A stretch of 64,000 nucleotides of DNA from Lactobacillus sp. YT155 (GCF_030504545.1 NZ_JAUKWP010000001.1:233255-297254), one strand, 5' to 3'; counted from the first letter of the stretch, positions 1 through 9,917 are shown. A program made the numbers and translations. The notes: generated by a model not told the origin, from the letters alone.

Positions 1-154
1 GCATTGAAGAAGCATATGTTCCACCAATTCCTAGCCAACAAACATTTGAGTATCCTTCGTTGTGAACGCGATCTACAACTTCATTAATTTGTGGACGTAG
101 CTCTAGCCCACCTTGTAAGTTATCCAATAATTTTTTTTCATCAAATTTTAGCAT
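1..154 (-). CDS. SIS-domain sugar-phosphate deglycase/isomerase, N-terminal part (runs off left edge)
   Basis: Only the first 51 codons are inside the window. The reading frame opens at ATG 154 with a GGTGG ribosome site 11 nt upstream and stays open to base 1. The segment GIGGTYASSM near residues 42-51 looks like the first phosphosugar-binding turn of a SIS domain (family knowledge). It begins 17 nt after the stop of another SIS gene, so the two are co-transcribed. By analogy with the gfr operon, the pair would be fructoselysine-6-P and glucoselysine-6-P deglycases. That substrate is inference; an ordinary aminosugar-phosphate isomerase is the main alternative. The rest of the gene, and probably a PTS IIA gene, lie beyond the left edge. 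Confidence 0.7.
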   Translation of the reverse strand, partial: MLKFDEKKLLDNLQGGLELRPQINEVVDRVHNEGYSNVCWLGIGGTYASSM

Positions 155-171
155 ATTCTTATTTTCCACCT

Positions 172-1242
172 TTAAATTTTTGATTTGGTAATTTCATCGA
201 ATTCTGGAAATGCACTAGAATTCAAATTGATATTTCTTATTTGTGAAGCCTTAAATGATAATAAATGGATTGGTATGGTCATAAATAATGACGCCAATAA
301 TTCATTAACATCAATGTTAAAAACTAAGTCCAAACCATTCAATTCTGATCGGTTATTTTTATAAAGAGTAGTTACATTAGGTACATGTCCCTTTAGAAAA
401 TCCTTCAGTTTATCAGCACGTTCTTCAAGTAATCCTTGTGGTTCGATAAATACAATCTGGTCATCTTCATGCAATCCTAAATAAGGACCATGCATATACT
501 CTTCTAGTTCTTTACCAAACGCTGTCATTCTCACAGTTTCAGTTACTTTTGTTTCACCTTCTCGGCTAACTCCATATCCAGAACCATAACCAATAAAAAT
601 TATTCTTGTCTGATAATCAATTTGTTCTAAGTATTTTTTTGCCCATTTCTCTGAGTGTTCAATTACTTTTGGCATTTGGTCGATAATTAGCTCAATTTCA
701 GCTAAATTCTTCTCATAATCCGAACTGGTTTTAACTTTTTTGGCTATTTCTAAAGCAAGCAAATCCAGAATTAAAATTGTCGAACTATATCCCAAAGTTA
801 CATATGGCATTTCTTCAATTCCCATGCCCATATCAATCACATGTTCACTCACTTTAGCAATTGGGCTATTCAAATCACTTGTTAATGTATAAATTGTTCC
901 CTTTTCCTGTTGGATTGTTTCAACCATATGAATAGTTGAATAACTATGTCCACCTTGAGAAATCGCAATATACAAAGTGTTTGGATTAATCCCTTTTGAG
1001 TAACTTGCACTAAAGGATGGCTCTTCTACAAATACAGGAATTTGTAATTGATTATTCATAAATGGAACTGCTGAGTAAGCAGCGTTTGAACTAGATCCCG
1101 TAGCAAAAATCACTACTGATTCATATTTGTTTAATTGATCAACGTCTTCATCCAAAACATTTTTTAATAACTGATATCTATTTTTAAAAATACTAGAATA
1201 GACATCTGGCTCAGTTTTGACGTAGTACTCCATATCTTTCAT
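172..1242 (-). CDS. SIS-domain phosphosugar deglycase/isomerase (GfrE/FrlB/GlmS-C-like)
   Basis: A cytoplasmic protein of 356 residues with two SIS folds, like the isomerase half of GlmS and the FrlB/GfrE/GfrF deglycases. The phosphate-binding loop FATGSSSNAAYSA lies near residues 46-58, ISQGGHSYST near 95-104 and IGYGSGYGVSREG in the second SIS fold. I start at the ATG at 1242 because AAGGAG sits 10 nt upstream; a TTG three codons earlier is too close to that ribosome site. It lies between PTS IID and another SIS gene, so it probably splits the phosphorylated sugar or Amadori product delivered by the PTS. Family call is firm, substrate is inference. Confidence 0.75.
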   Translation of the reverse strand: MKDMEYYVKTEPDVYSSIFKNRYQLLKNVLDEDVDQLNKYESVVIFATGSSSNAAYSAVPFMNNQLQIPVFVEEPSFSASYSKGINPNTLYIAISQGGHSYSTIHMVETIQQEKGTIYTLTSDLNSPIAKVSEHVIDMGMGIEEMPYVTLGYSSTILILDLLALEIAKKVKTSSDYEKNLAEIELIIDQMPKVIEHSEKWAKKYLEQIDYQTRIIFIGYGSGYGVSREGETKVTETVRMTAFGKELEEYMHGPYLGLHEDDQIVFIEPQGLLEERADKLKDFLKGHVPNVTTLYKNNRSELNGLDLVFNIDVNELLASLFMTIPIHLLSFKASQIRNINLNSSAFPEFDEITKSKI

Positions 1243-1256
1243 ATATTTCAAACTCC

Positions 1257-2078
1257 TTATTTAAGAACTCCTGTATAAGCTCCAAGAATTCCAATTGCAG
1301 CAATTAAAAGCAAAATCCAATGTGCTTTTAATCCTTTTTTATCCAACCAGAAAATAATTCCTGTGAAGGCTAATGGTAAAATGCCGGGAACAATACCATC
1401 AAAGATACTTTGAATTGTTGTAGCATCGTCACCAGTTCCAATTTTCATTGGCATATTTATAGTGACCATGGTTGCAACCATTGCCCCAACAACTGCTAAT
1501 CCCAGTACTGAAGCTCCATAAGTAAGCTTATCCATCAAACCAGTTTTTTGAACTTTTTCAATAAAGCTAGCACCAATATTGTATCCAACAAATAATCCAT
1601 AATATCTAGCCAAAATGGCTGGAATATTGAAGACAAGCAAGAACAAAATTGGCCCTAAAATATTTCCTTGCATAGCTAATGATGTTCCGACACCTGTCGC
1701 AATAACCCTTAAAGTGCCCCAAAAGAATGAGTCACCCAAACCACTCAAAGGTCCCATCAATGCAACTTTAATATTATTAATCGAATCAGTATCAAAGTTT
1801 TCATCTAGAGCAGCTTGTTCTTCCATCGCAATTGAAATACCTAAGGGAAATGTTACTAGCCAAGGTGTTACATTATAAAATTCAAGATGTCTCTTGTAGG
1901 CATCAATTAACTTTTCTTTTTTATCTTTATAAATTCGATTCAAGGCCGGAGTAATGGCATATGAATAACCTAGGTTAGATTGTCTTTCATAGTTCCATGC
2001 CCATTCCAAAGTAAAAGATCTCCAGAAAACTTTCATTAGTTCTTTTTTTGTAAGCTTGTTAGAATTCTTCGTCTGCAT
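1257..2078 (-). CDS. PTS mannose-family transporter subunit IID
   Basis: Membrane subunit of a mannose-class sugar phosphotransferase system, acting with IIC as the permease. The N-terminus has the ManZ hallmark (KLTKKELMKVFWRSFTLEW, then NYERQSNLGYSYA), followed by a cytoplasmic stretch and C-terminal hydrophobic segments near residues 175-210 and 225-270. Length 273 is normal. The start is ATG 2078, with GGAGG 8 nt upstream; an upstream in-frame GTG overlaps that ribosome site. The first codons overlap the end of IIC by 20 nt, which suggests translational coupling. Confidence 0.9.
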   Translation of the reverse strand: MQTKNSNKLTKKELMKVFWRSFTLEWAWNYERQSNLGYSYAITPALNRIYKDKKEKLIDAYKRHLEFYNVTPWLVTFPLGISIAMEEQAALDENFDTDSINNIKVALMGPLSGLGDSFFWGTLRVIATGVGTSLAMQGNILGPILFLLVFNIPAILARYYGLFVGYNIGASFIEKVQKTGLMDKLTYGASVLGLAVVGAMVATMVTINMPMKIGTGDDATTIQSIFDGIVPGILPLAFTGIIFWLDKKGLKAHWILLLIAAIGILGAYTGVLK

Positions 2079-2880
2079 AATCAATACCTCCACTCACATT
2101 GGACTCAGTAGCAACTTCTTGTTTATCACCTTTAGATTTATCTCCATGAAATGATGAATAACCTGTTAAAACTAGAGCTAAACAAGCACCAAAGATTGCA
2201 ACACCCGTTACAGGAACTTTCATATAAACGGCTAAAGCAAATCCTAAAATAAAGAAAACAACATTATTCTTGTTAATCATAATCTTAAGAAGTAATGCAA
2301 AACCATATGCTGGTAGTAGTCCAGTGGCAATACCTAACCCATCAATTACGAATTGAGGAATAGCAGCAAGAACTTGTTTAATAACAGGACTTCCTACAAT
2401 AAACGAAATGAAGACCACTGTTGCAATTGGAAGGTTGACTGAGAAAAATCCACCTAGCAATTGCATTCGATCCATTCCTTTAGAATTACCTTCTTCAGCA
2501 TATTTATCTGCTTTATGTACAAAGTTAGGTAATACGAAAATAAAGAACAAATTCTTAACAACTAGTACTAATGAAGCGATTGGAATTCCTAAAGTTAAAG
2601 CTACGGCAGTACTCTTGCCAGCTCCAATAGCAAATGCTGTTCCTAAAATACTTCCAGAAATAATTTCCGGTGGAATTGAAGCTCCAATTGAGAACGACCC
2701 AATAAAGGCCAATTCAAGTGTTGCTCCCATAATAATTCCAGACTTAATATCTCCCATTATTAGACCGGCAATCGTACAAGTAACTAATGGACGAGATAAC
2801 ATTGATGATCCGAATAAATACTCGGCGTTTGCAAGACTTGCTGTTAACGCAAGTAACAACGCTGTAATATAAACATTCAT
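2059..2880 (-). CDS. PTS mannose/sorbose-family transporter subunit IIC
   Basis: Integral membrane permease subunit (273 aa) of the same PTS. Repeated hydrophobic segments and the family-typical stretches GLIMGDIKSGIIMGATLELA and GASIPPEIISGSILGTA are visible near residues 38-100. The tail is hydrophilic. ATG 2880 is preceded by AAGGAG. It follows IIB by 21 nt and overlaps IID. Substrate cannot be read from the sequence; the SIS partner genes point to an Amadori compound or aminosugar. Confidence 0.9.
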   Translation of the reverse strand: MNVYITALLLALTASLANAEYLFGSSMLSRPLVTCTIAGLIMGDIKSGIIMGATLELAFIGSFSIGASIPPEIISGSILGTAFAIGAGKSTAVALTLGIPIASLVLVVKNLFFIFVLPNFVHKADKYAEEGNSKGMDRMQLLGGFFSVNLPIATVVFISFIVGSPVIKQVLAAIPQFVIDGLGIATGLLPAYGFALLLKIMINKNNVVFFILGFALAVYMKVPVTGVAIFGACLALVLTGYSSFHGDKSKGDKQEVATESNVSGGIDYADEEF

Positions 2881-2901
2881 AATTACTCTCCTTATTTACA
2901 A

Positions 2902-3363
2902 CTATTTAAACGTTTCTTTCTTTTCATTTGGAACTTGTTGAATGAAAACATCAATTCCTGATTCTTGCAATTGATGTAGTTGGCTTACTTCAGCCTCTGT
3001 TAAATTAACCGCTTTTGAATAACTAGAAGTACCTTCTCTTTGTTTGGTACCGCCTAAGTTCAAACTATCAATTGCTTTAGTTTCATTGATTAGTTTGGCC
3101 GCATCCTCAACTGACTCAACAACAACCAACATATTATATTTATCAGTTACTCCTGAGTTGATAGCTTCAACACTTTCCGCAACTGACTTCATAACCAACT
3201 TAGCATTATCGGGTTTAGCCATTCGAATGGCCGATTTTCTAAATTCATCTGTGGCTACACTATCATTCGCTACTAAAATTGTATTAACATCTAAGCCATT
3301 AAACCAAGATACAGCTACCTGACCGTGCAACAATCTGTGATCTACTCTCAAAAATTTAATCAT
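2902..3363 (-). CDS. PTS mannose-family transporter subunit IIB
   Basis: Cytoplasmic phosphotransfer subunit of 153 residues. The active-site loop VDHRLLHGQVAVSW places the phosphorylated histidine at about residue 13, as in ManX/LevE IIB domains. The usual IIB core follows (VANDSVATDEFRKSAIRMA). ATG 3363 has GGAGAG upstream and sits 10 nt after the second GntR regulator. No IIA gene is seen in the window; it may be past the left edge or supplied in trans. Confidence 0.9.
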   Translation of the reverse strand: MIKFLRVDHRLLHGQVAVSWFNGLDVNTILVANDSVATDEFRKSAIRMAKPDNAKLVMKSVAESVEAINSGVTDKYNMLVVVESVEDAAKLINETKAIDSLNLGGTKQREGTSSYSKAVNLTEAEVSQLHQLQESGIDVFIQQVPNEKKETFK

Positions 3364-3373
3364 TGTTACTCTC

Positions 3374-4072
3374 CTAACTAAAGTCTATTTTAAATCCTGT
3401 TGATAGAGCATCTTCATATCTTCTAACAACAGCTATCGGTTTTCCGTCTTTGGAAAAATACGTACTGGATAATTTAAAAATAGGTGCATCTACTTGGACA
3501 CTTAAATGTTTTGATAAATCATCAGTAGCATTCATAATCTTTAACGTTTGCACAACACTGAATAACTTAGGTGTTGATGAATTAATAAGTTCTAGTGTGG
3601 TGATGAGTTGCAAATCGTTTTGTTTCAAGTTTGTAAAGTAGTCTAAAGGTAAAATAAAATACTCTAAAACTTTGTTGTTATCTTTTTCGATTCGAATTAA
3701 TTTAATTGAATATACTAATTCATTACTTTTGAGATTCAAAAGTTCTCCGTAATAATCTCCCGCGGTTCTTACAAAAAATTCCTTAATTTCTTCTTTTCTA
3801 CCTTCGACATGGTCGCTTTTGATAATTCCAACCATATTCAGAATGTTTTGCGAGGTGATTTTAGGTTTTACATAAGCCCCAATCCCATTTTTCTTAATAA
3901 TCAGATTATTATTGACTAAAATATCTAGGGCTTTTCTGACGGTACTACGACTTGCCGAAAACAATTTTTGCAGTTCGGTTTCGCTAGGTATCATCATCCC
4001 TGGTTTATATTCATTTCTTTGTATTCTCGATGTTATGTCTTTTGCAATTTCTTCAAATAAATATTTTTTCAT
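3374..4072 (-). CDS. GntR family regulator with UTRA-like ligand domain (second of pair)
   Basis: Winged-helix repressor of the GntR/HutC type, 232 residues from ATG 4072. The HTH spans roughly residues 1-65, with PSETELQKLFSASRSTVRKALD as the recognition region (within it TVRKALD is diagnostic). The C-terminal half is a UTRA-like effector fold that binds phosphosugars in relatives. I chose ATG 4072, one base after the stop of the preceding regulator, because the GntR domain begins there; the ribosome site AAGGA is 14 nt away, so initiation may be coupled. Two GntR genes in a row heading a PTS operon is unusual. Confidence 0.8.
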   Translation of the reverse strand: MKKYLFEEIAKDITSRIQRNEYKPGMMIPSETELQKLFSASRSTVRKALDILVNNNLIIKKNGIGAYVKPKITSQNILNMVGIIKSDHVEGRKEEIKEFFVRTAGDYYGELLNLKSNELVYSIKLIRIEKDNNKVLEYFILPLDYFTNLKQNDLQLITTLELINSSTPKLFSVVQTLKIMNATDDLSKHLSVQVDAPIFKLSSTYFSKDGKPIAVVRRYEDALSTGFKIDFS

Positions 4073-4073
4073 C

Positions 4074-4811
4074 TTATTCAAGATCATCCTTATAATCAAA
4101 AATATTTTTTGCCTCTAACCGGTAGTTAACCTTACTGCCAATTAAATATTGTGTACTATATTCGAATGGCTGGTCACTAGCGTCAAAAGACTTACTAACA
4201 ACTTCAAACAATGGTGTTTGTAATTCTACGTTCAACATCGAGGATAAAAAATCATCCGATTTTTTTACATTGATTGTTTCATGTCCATATTCGGGAATGG
4301 TTTGATATTTATTTTTTAAAATTTCGTACAAAGATTTATTTTCAAAATTAATTTTTTCAATACCTGGAAATAGTTCACCATTTAAATAAGCTTGCTCGAA
4401 TGAGAATATTTCATCATTAATCAATCTTTTTCTTGTTAAGCAAAAAATTGAGCTACTAGTTTTTAAAAATTCAATAATTTCGGAATTACCTTCAACAAAT
4501 TCATTGTTTAAAACTACTGTACTAACTTGATCAGTTTTAATATTTAACTCATCACTCAAAGACTTAGCTGAAAGTAAATTAATGGTATGTTTTTTGTTAA
4601 TTTCCATCCCTTTTCGGCTATCTTTCTTAATCAAGTCTTCTCTTTCCAATGTTTTAATTGATTTACGAATTGAAGTTCGACTAATATTGGTTTTTTCGGC
4701 TAAACTTCTCTCCGAAGGCAAATCGTATTTTCCGCTGCTCAAGCCACGTCTGACTTGCAATTTCAAATCTTCTTCGCTTTTTAGAGTAGGTGAAATTTCT
4801 CGGTATTCCAT
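4074..4811 (-). CDS. GntR family regulator with UTRA-like ligand domain (first of pair)
   Basis: 245-residue GntR/HutC-type regulator. The HTH reads LPSERSLAEKTNISRTSIRK near residues 31-50, followed by a UTRA-like sensor (SIFCLTRKRLINDEIFSFEQAYL near 115-140). ATG 4811 has a perfect AAGGAGGAG site. It is the first gene of the minus-strand PTS operon and probably autoregulates through the inverted GGTATTA sites just upstream. It is only loosely similar to the second regulator, so they are unlikely to be a recent duplication. Confidence 0.85.
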   Translation of the reverse strand: MEYREISPTLKSEEDLKLQVRRGLSSGKYDLPSERSLAEKTNISRTSIRKSIKTLEREDLIKKDSRKGMEINKKHTINLLSAKSLSDELNIKTDQVSTVVLNNEFVEGNSEIIEFLKTSSSIFCLTRKRLINDEIFSFEQAYLNGELFPGIEKINFENKSLYEILKNKYQTIPEYGHETINVKKSDDFLSSMLNVELQTPLFEVVSKSFDASDQPFEYSTQYLIGSKVNYRLEAKNIFDYKDDLE

Positions 4812-4864
4812 ATCTCCTCCTTACTGGTCTTAACAAGGCCATATCTTTCTTTAAGGTACTTATA

Positions 4865-4931
4865 AACTGGTATTACTTAGCATTTTTTATTGATTAAAAA
4901 ATACAGGTTATCTAATATTTAATACCAGGTT
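4865..4931. promoter_or_regulatory. Inverted operator half-sites upstream of the GntR pair
   Basis: AACTGGTATTA (4865-4875) and TAATACCAGGTT (4920-4931) form inverted arms of 11 and 12 bases sharing a perfect 9-bp complement, 44 bp apart. A third related half-site, ACTGGTCTTA, lies at 4823-4832. GntR/HutC operators usually contain GGTNTA-type half-sites (family knowledge), so these are candidate binding sites for one or both regulators. Confidence 0.55.
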
Positions 4932-4934
4932 AAT

Positions 4935-4948
4935 TGTAATCGCTTACA
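4935..4948. promoter_or_regulatory. CcpA cre box
   Basis: TGTAATCGCTTACA matches every fixed position of the cre consensus TGWNANCGNTNWCA. It lies between the divergent PTS operon and the ATP-grasp gene, consistent with carbon catabolite control of the PTS operon. Confidence 0.8.
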
Positions 4949-5063
4949 GAAATATAGTCAAGAAGATTTTTTTAACACTTATTCTTATTGTTACTTTGTG
5001 AATTACTTACTATTGTTTTATATCTATAGTAGAATGATTATATTATGTAGTTAGAGGATTATT

Positions 5064-6305
5064 ATGACTGAATATGATGCACTTCCAATTTTTTTTGGAA
5101 CAGACGAAAACGCCTATGGTGCTTCACGTATGTATTTTGAGGCCACTGGCAAGCCAGGAATAATCTATGGTTCGGCTCAATTATCGCCAACCGAAAGCTC
5201 CAAATTTTGTGATGTAACAATTATTCCTAAGTTAAATACAAAGGAACATTTTTTAGATGGTATCGAGAATATTCGACAACGCTTCGCCAATCATTCTGGT
5301 CCAATTATTTTGCTTGGTATGGGTGATGCCTATCCGCCACTAATTGCACATTATTACGATCAACTAGTAGATGACTTCGTGATTCCTTATGTTTCTGAAC
5401 CAAAAATTAACGAGTTAATTCATAAGAATAGTTTTTATCAAATTGCCCAGCAGAATGGCTTGTATGTTCCAGAAACCTCCACATTAGATGCCAGCGGCGT
5501 TAATTCGGCAACCTCTAAATACGGCTATCCCGTCGTATTAAAGGCAAATGATTCTGTTGAATGGTATAAGATCGACTTTCGCGGACGTGCAAAAGTTTAT
5601 ATTATTAAGAATCAAAAACAACTTCGCCGTGTTTTAAAGAAGGCTTACGCAAATGGCTACACTGGTGATTTTTCCCTTCAAGAGTATCTCGGCGGAACTA
5701 ATGTTGAATATACAATGACTGCTTATGTTGACCACAATAAAAGTGTTCGCGCTATGGCATTAGGTCAATCAATCATGGAAGATATCACTCCCTTTGGTAT
5801 TGGCAACCACAACGCCATCATGCCCGCAAATAATCAAGCACTCTTTGACCAAGTAAGAACTTTCCTAGAGAATATTAATTATCATGGTTTTGCCAATATT
5901 GACTTCACTTTCGATCCGAAGCAAGATGTTTTCAAAGCATTTGAGATGAATGTCCGTATGGGTAGAAGTAGTTACTGGGCCAATTTGAATGGCGTAAACT
6001 GGATTAAAATACTACTCGAAGACTATTCAAGTACATCTAGTTATGAGTCTAACAACATTCTCTATAATCATTTCGGTGAATCTACTGGGAAAATTTGGTT
6101 GCAAGTTGTTCCCAAGCTCTTCAAAAAATTTGCAGTACAAACACCGGAGAAAGAGACAGCTCTTAAAATGATTGAACAAGGCAAATACGGCCACGGATAT
6201 TTTGATCCAAACGATAATTCTCCCGAACGTCAACAAGCCCTTCGGACAATTGAAAAAGAATATCGAATAAATTACCTCCGTTATGGTTGGCAATTCTGGA
6301 GATAA
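5064..6305 (+). CDS. ATP-grasp carboxylate-amine ligase, D-aspartate ligase (Aslfm)-like
   Basis: 413-residue cytoplasmic ATP-grasp protein. From memory of Enterococcus faecium D-aspartate ligase, which adds D-Asp to the lysine of the peptidoglycan precursor, I recognise aligned blocks: PIFFGTDENAYGASR at the N-terminus, PTESSKF, FYQIAQQNGLYVPET, MEDITPFGIGN near 235-245 and NVRMGRSSYWANLNGVN near 297-313 (metal and ATP site). Such ligases fit species with a Lys-D-Asp cross-bridge. No aspartate racemase is adjacent, so the gene stands alone and may be a paralogue with another acceptor. AGAGGA precedes the ATG; a terminator follows at once. Confidence 0.7.
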   Translation: MTEYDALPIFFGTDENAYGASRMYFEATGKPGIIYGSAQLSPTESSKFCDVTIIPKLNTKEHFLDGIENIRQRFANHSGPIILLGMGDAYPPLIAHYYDQLVDDFVIPYVSEPKINELIHKNSFYQIAQQNGLYVPETSTLDASGVNSATSKYGYPVVLKANDSVEWYKIDFRGRAKVYIIKNQKQLRRVLKKAYANGYTGDFSLQEYLGGTNVEYTMTAYVDHNKSVRAMALGQSIMEDITPFGIGNHNAIMPANNQALFDQVRTFLENINYHGFANIDFTFDPKQDVFKAFEMNVRMGRSSYWANLNGVNWIKILLEDYSSTSSYESNNILYNHFGESTGKIWLQVVPKLFKKFAVQTPEKETALKMIEQGKYGHGYFDPNDNSPERQQALRTIEKEYRINYLRYGWQFWR

Positions 6306-6338
6306 AAAAGCAACTAGCCTTTAGCTAGTTGCTTTTTA
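6306..6338. terminator. Bidirectional terminator
   Basis: Stem GCAACTAGC/GCTAGTTGC with a 5-nt loop, A-rich on the left and T5 on the right. It serves the ATP-grasp gene and, read on the other strand, the convergent GH1 gene. Confidence 0.9.
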
Positions 6339-6342
6339 TTAT

Positions 6343-7861
<1,519 letters not shown>

Positions 7862-7888
7862 CAATTGTTGTAACCGTATACATTTATT

Positions 7889-7916
7889 ATATTACCACAT
7901 TTTTTTCGATGTTCAA
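7889..7916 (-). promoter_or_regulatory. Promoter of the GH1 gene
   Basis: On the minus strand, TTGAAC and TAATAT are separated by 16 bp, about 30 nt upstream of the antiterminator site. This is a plausible sigma-A promoter whose transcript would begin just before the RAT. Confidence 0.55.
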
Positions 7917-8058
7917 TTATTATTTTTAACTATTTTTTTATCTTTAAGGTTAGCTTAAGGTGGCTTTTTTAATATAACCACATCCTAAAGAAATGAGGTT
8001 TAAAAAAATTATCATACTCTGCACTCAAGGGAATAAATTAATCTAATATATGATTTAT
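7917..8058. other. Intergenic stretch with no gene
   Basis: AT-rich. Apart from an imperfect inverted repeat (GGTGGC...ACCAC around 7958-7983) I see no reading frame with a ribosome site and no recognisable RNA. Confidence 0.5.
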
Positions 8059-8089
8059 AAAAAAAGACTGTCATTCGACAGTCTTTTTA
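8059..8089 (-). terminator. Terminator of the CPBP protease gene
   Basis: Stem GACTGTC/GACAGTC with loop ATTC, flanked by A7 and T5. It overlaps the stop codon of the minus-strand gene. Confidence 0.88.
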
Positions 8090-8749
8090 TCTGACCAATA
8101 AGACAAATAAAATCAATCCATAATCATAAATAATATGAGCTAAAATCCCACCCATTAGACTATCCGTCTTCTTCCAAGCCATACTGAACGGAATTCGAGT
8201 TAATCCGATGACTACAATCGCATGATAGAAATTCCAACCGTAAGTTGGTAGATGCAAAGCTCCGAAGAACACTGAACTAACAAGTAAGGCAATCCACCAA
8301 GCATTCTTAGTCGAAGTTCTCTTCACTGCTACTCCATAAATAGGTAGAGCAACCATCGCCACGATTAATTCTTCACCAAGCAATGAAATCCAAATGAACA
8401 ATAAATTAATTAAAATTGCTCTTTTATCATAATTAAAAATCGGATTAGCATTGAAATTCAAACCAAGTATTCGCCCAATTATCACTGCTAAAATTGCCAA
8501 GCCAAACGCTAAGAAAATCATTTTGAAAATATAACCAAAATCCGTTGCCTTTGGAAATTTAAAAAAACGTTTGAAGTTTTTCCAACCATAAACGACAAAT
8601 AATCCAATTGATTCTATTACTGGTAACCAGAGAAATGAAACTCCAAACCAGTTCAATACCAATCCTAAATAACCAACAGCTACAAAAATAGGAATAGCCA
8701 TCCATTGCCAGAGTCTGATTTTTTGATTGGGAAGAATTTCTTCAAACAT
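8087..8749 (-). CDS. CPBP (Abi/CAAX) family intramembrane metalloprotease homologue
   Basis: 220-residue polytopic membrane protein with about 6-7 hydrophobic segments. Motif 1 is GEELIVAMVALP near residues 125-136, motif 2 FGALHLPTYGW near 163-173, motif 3 HIIYD near 206-210. These carry the two glutamates and the histidines that define CPBP glutamic proteases. The arginine usually found four residues after the EE pair is absent here, as in some bacteriocin self-immunity relatives, so activity is uncertain. AGGTGA precedes ATG 8749. It is monocistronic with its own terminator. Confidence 0.75.
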   Translation of the reverse strand: MFEEILPNQKIRLWQWMAIPIFVAVGYLGLVLNWFGVSFLWLPVIESIGLFVVYGWKNFKRFFKFPKATDFGYIFKMIFLAFGLAILAVIIGRILGLNFNANPIFNYDKRAILINLLFIWISLLGEELIVAMVALPIYGVAVKRTSTKNAWWIALLVSSVFFGALHLPTYGWNFYHAIVVIGLTRIPFSMAWKKTDSLMGGILAHIIYDYGLILFVLLVR

Positions 8750-8773
8750 ATTTCACCTCATAGTTATAGGAAT

Positions 8774-8800
8774 AAAAAAAGAGTTCCATCGAACTCTTTT
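8774..8800 (-). terminator. Terminator of the HAD phosphatase gene
   Basis: Stem GAGTTC/GAACTC with loop CATC. A7 on the left is the T-tract on the minus strand; T4 lies on the right. Confidence 0.85.
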
Positions 8801-8806
8801 GTCATT

Positions 8807-9619
8807 TTAATCTTTAAAAACTAGTTTATCAAATGCGTAGGCAATTCCGTCTTCATCATTTGAATGAGTTACAAAACTTGCCACAGCTTTGACTTCATCA
8901 GCACCATTACCCATTGCCACCGATGTTCCAGCGTAGGCAAACATTGGTAAGTCATTTTTTTCATCACCCATAACCATAACTTCATCGGCAGTGATATCTA
9001 ACTGAGCTGCTAATTTTTCTAGAGCCGTTCCTTTATCAACGCCTTGATGCATCACTTCTAGGAAGTAAGGAACCGAACGAACAATATAGAATTGATCACC
9101 GAACTCTTTTCTAATTTCTGGTTCTTGTGCATCTAATTCAGGAATATCACCACAGAAGACGGCTTTAATCATAGAAACATCAGGAATTTCTTCTGGCTCT
9201 CGAATAAGAACACCGTCCATGTTTTCGTATGCTTGAATAACCGTCATCACGTGCACATCACGATTACTTGTGTACACTTTACTGTCCTCATCTAAAATAT
9301 TGTAGGCAACATTGTGGTCTTTTGAATATTGGTCGATTGCTTCGTAGCTAGCTCGATCAATTCCTTCTTTATGAAGAACTTTACCCGATACAGTTTCAAT
9401 AATACTACCGTTAAAAGTAATAACATATTGATCATCGCCACTGATTCCCAATTCTTTTAAAAATGGTGTGACTCCAGCCAACGGACGTCCGGTACACAAG
9501 ACAACTTTCACTCCTTGTGCCAAGGCTTTGGTGACTGCTTGTTTGGTTGATTCCAAAATTTTATGATTCGAACTTAATAGTGTCGCATCAATATCAATCG
9601 CAACTAGTTTTATTCCCAT
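8807..9619 (-). CDS. Cof-type HAD-IIB sugar phosphatase (YidA-like)
   Basis: Soluble phosphatase of 270 residues. Motif I DIDATLL at residues 8-14 holds the nucleophile Asp8 and Asp10. Motif II is CTGRP near 41-45. Motif III/IV is MVMGDEKNDLPMF near 214-226, and the cap domain lies between. Relatives dephosphorylate sugar phosphates or flavin precursors; substrate cannot be told from sequence. AAGAGG precedes the ATG. It stands alone, facing away from the glycerol operon. Confidence 0.88.
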   Translation of the reverse strand: MGIKLVAIDIDATLLSSNHKILESTKQAVTKALAQGVKVVLCTGRPLAGVTPFLKELGISGDDQYVITFNGSIIETVSGKVLHKEGIDRASYEAIDQYSKDHNVAYNILDEDSKVYTSNRDVHVMTVIQAYENMDGVLIREPEEIPDVSMIKAVFCGDIPELDAQEPEIRKEFGDQFYIVRSVPYFLEVMHQGVDKGTALEKLAAQLDITADEVMVMGDEKNDLPMFAYAGTSVAMGNGADEVKAVASFVTHSNDEDGIAYAFDKLVFKD

Positions 9620-9734
9620 AATCGACCTCTTAAAAGTTATTTATTAATTTTAATAGTAACAAACTTTTAATTCTTATGACAAGACTCTTTAGTCAACACC
9701 GTTATTAAATGCTATTTTGGTTAGATAATTTGTT

Positions 9735-9857
9735 ATTTCACAAAATTCATATTTTAGAACAGATTTTTAAAAAAAATATTACTTTTTTCAGTTGCCAAAA
9801 TATTAAAATAGCCGAGCTGAAACTATTTTGCAATTTATAAATAGCCTTTTGTGAAAT
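9735..9857. repeat. Widely spaced inverted repeat upstream of glpK
   Basis: ATTTCACAAAA (9735-9745) and TTTTGTGAAAT (9847-9857) are perfect 11-bp inverted arms about 100 bp apart. Between them lies AAAATAG...CTATTTT, a second inverted pair. TTTCACAA half-sites resemble several redox or CRP/Fnr-type operators, but neither arm is a full palindrome. The 361-bp gap before glpK holds only this and the cre-like box; I see no gene. Confidence 0.5.
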
Positions 9858-9917
9858 TAATAACTAAGGGAAAATTGTTTTAATATCAACGATTATAGGT
9901 TACACTTTACCTGTAAA

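Noticed and set aside
1615-2872. Two long plus-strand frames (87 and 154 codons) inside the PTS genes
   Set aside because: They are antisense shadows of IID and IIC without ribosome sites or protein-like composition.
9731-9745. Rex-type redox operator upstream of glpK
   Set aside because: Only one half (TTTCACAA) fits; the other half of the palindrome does not, so I list it only as an inverted repeat.
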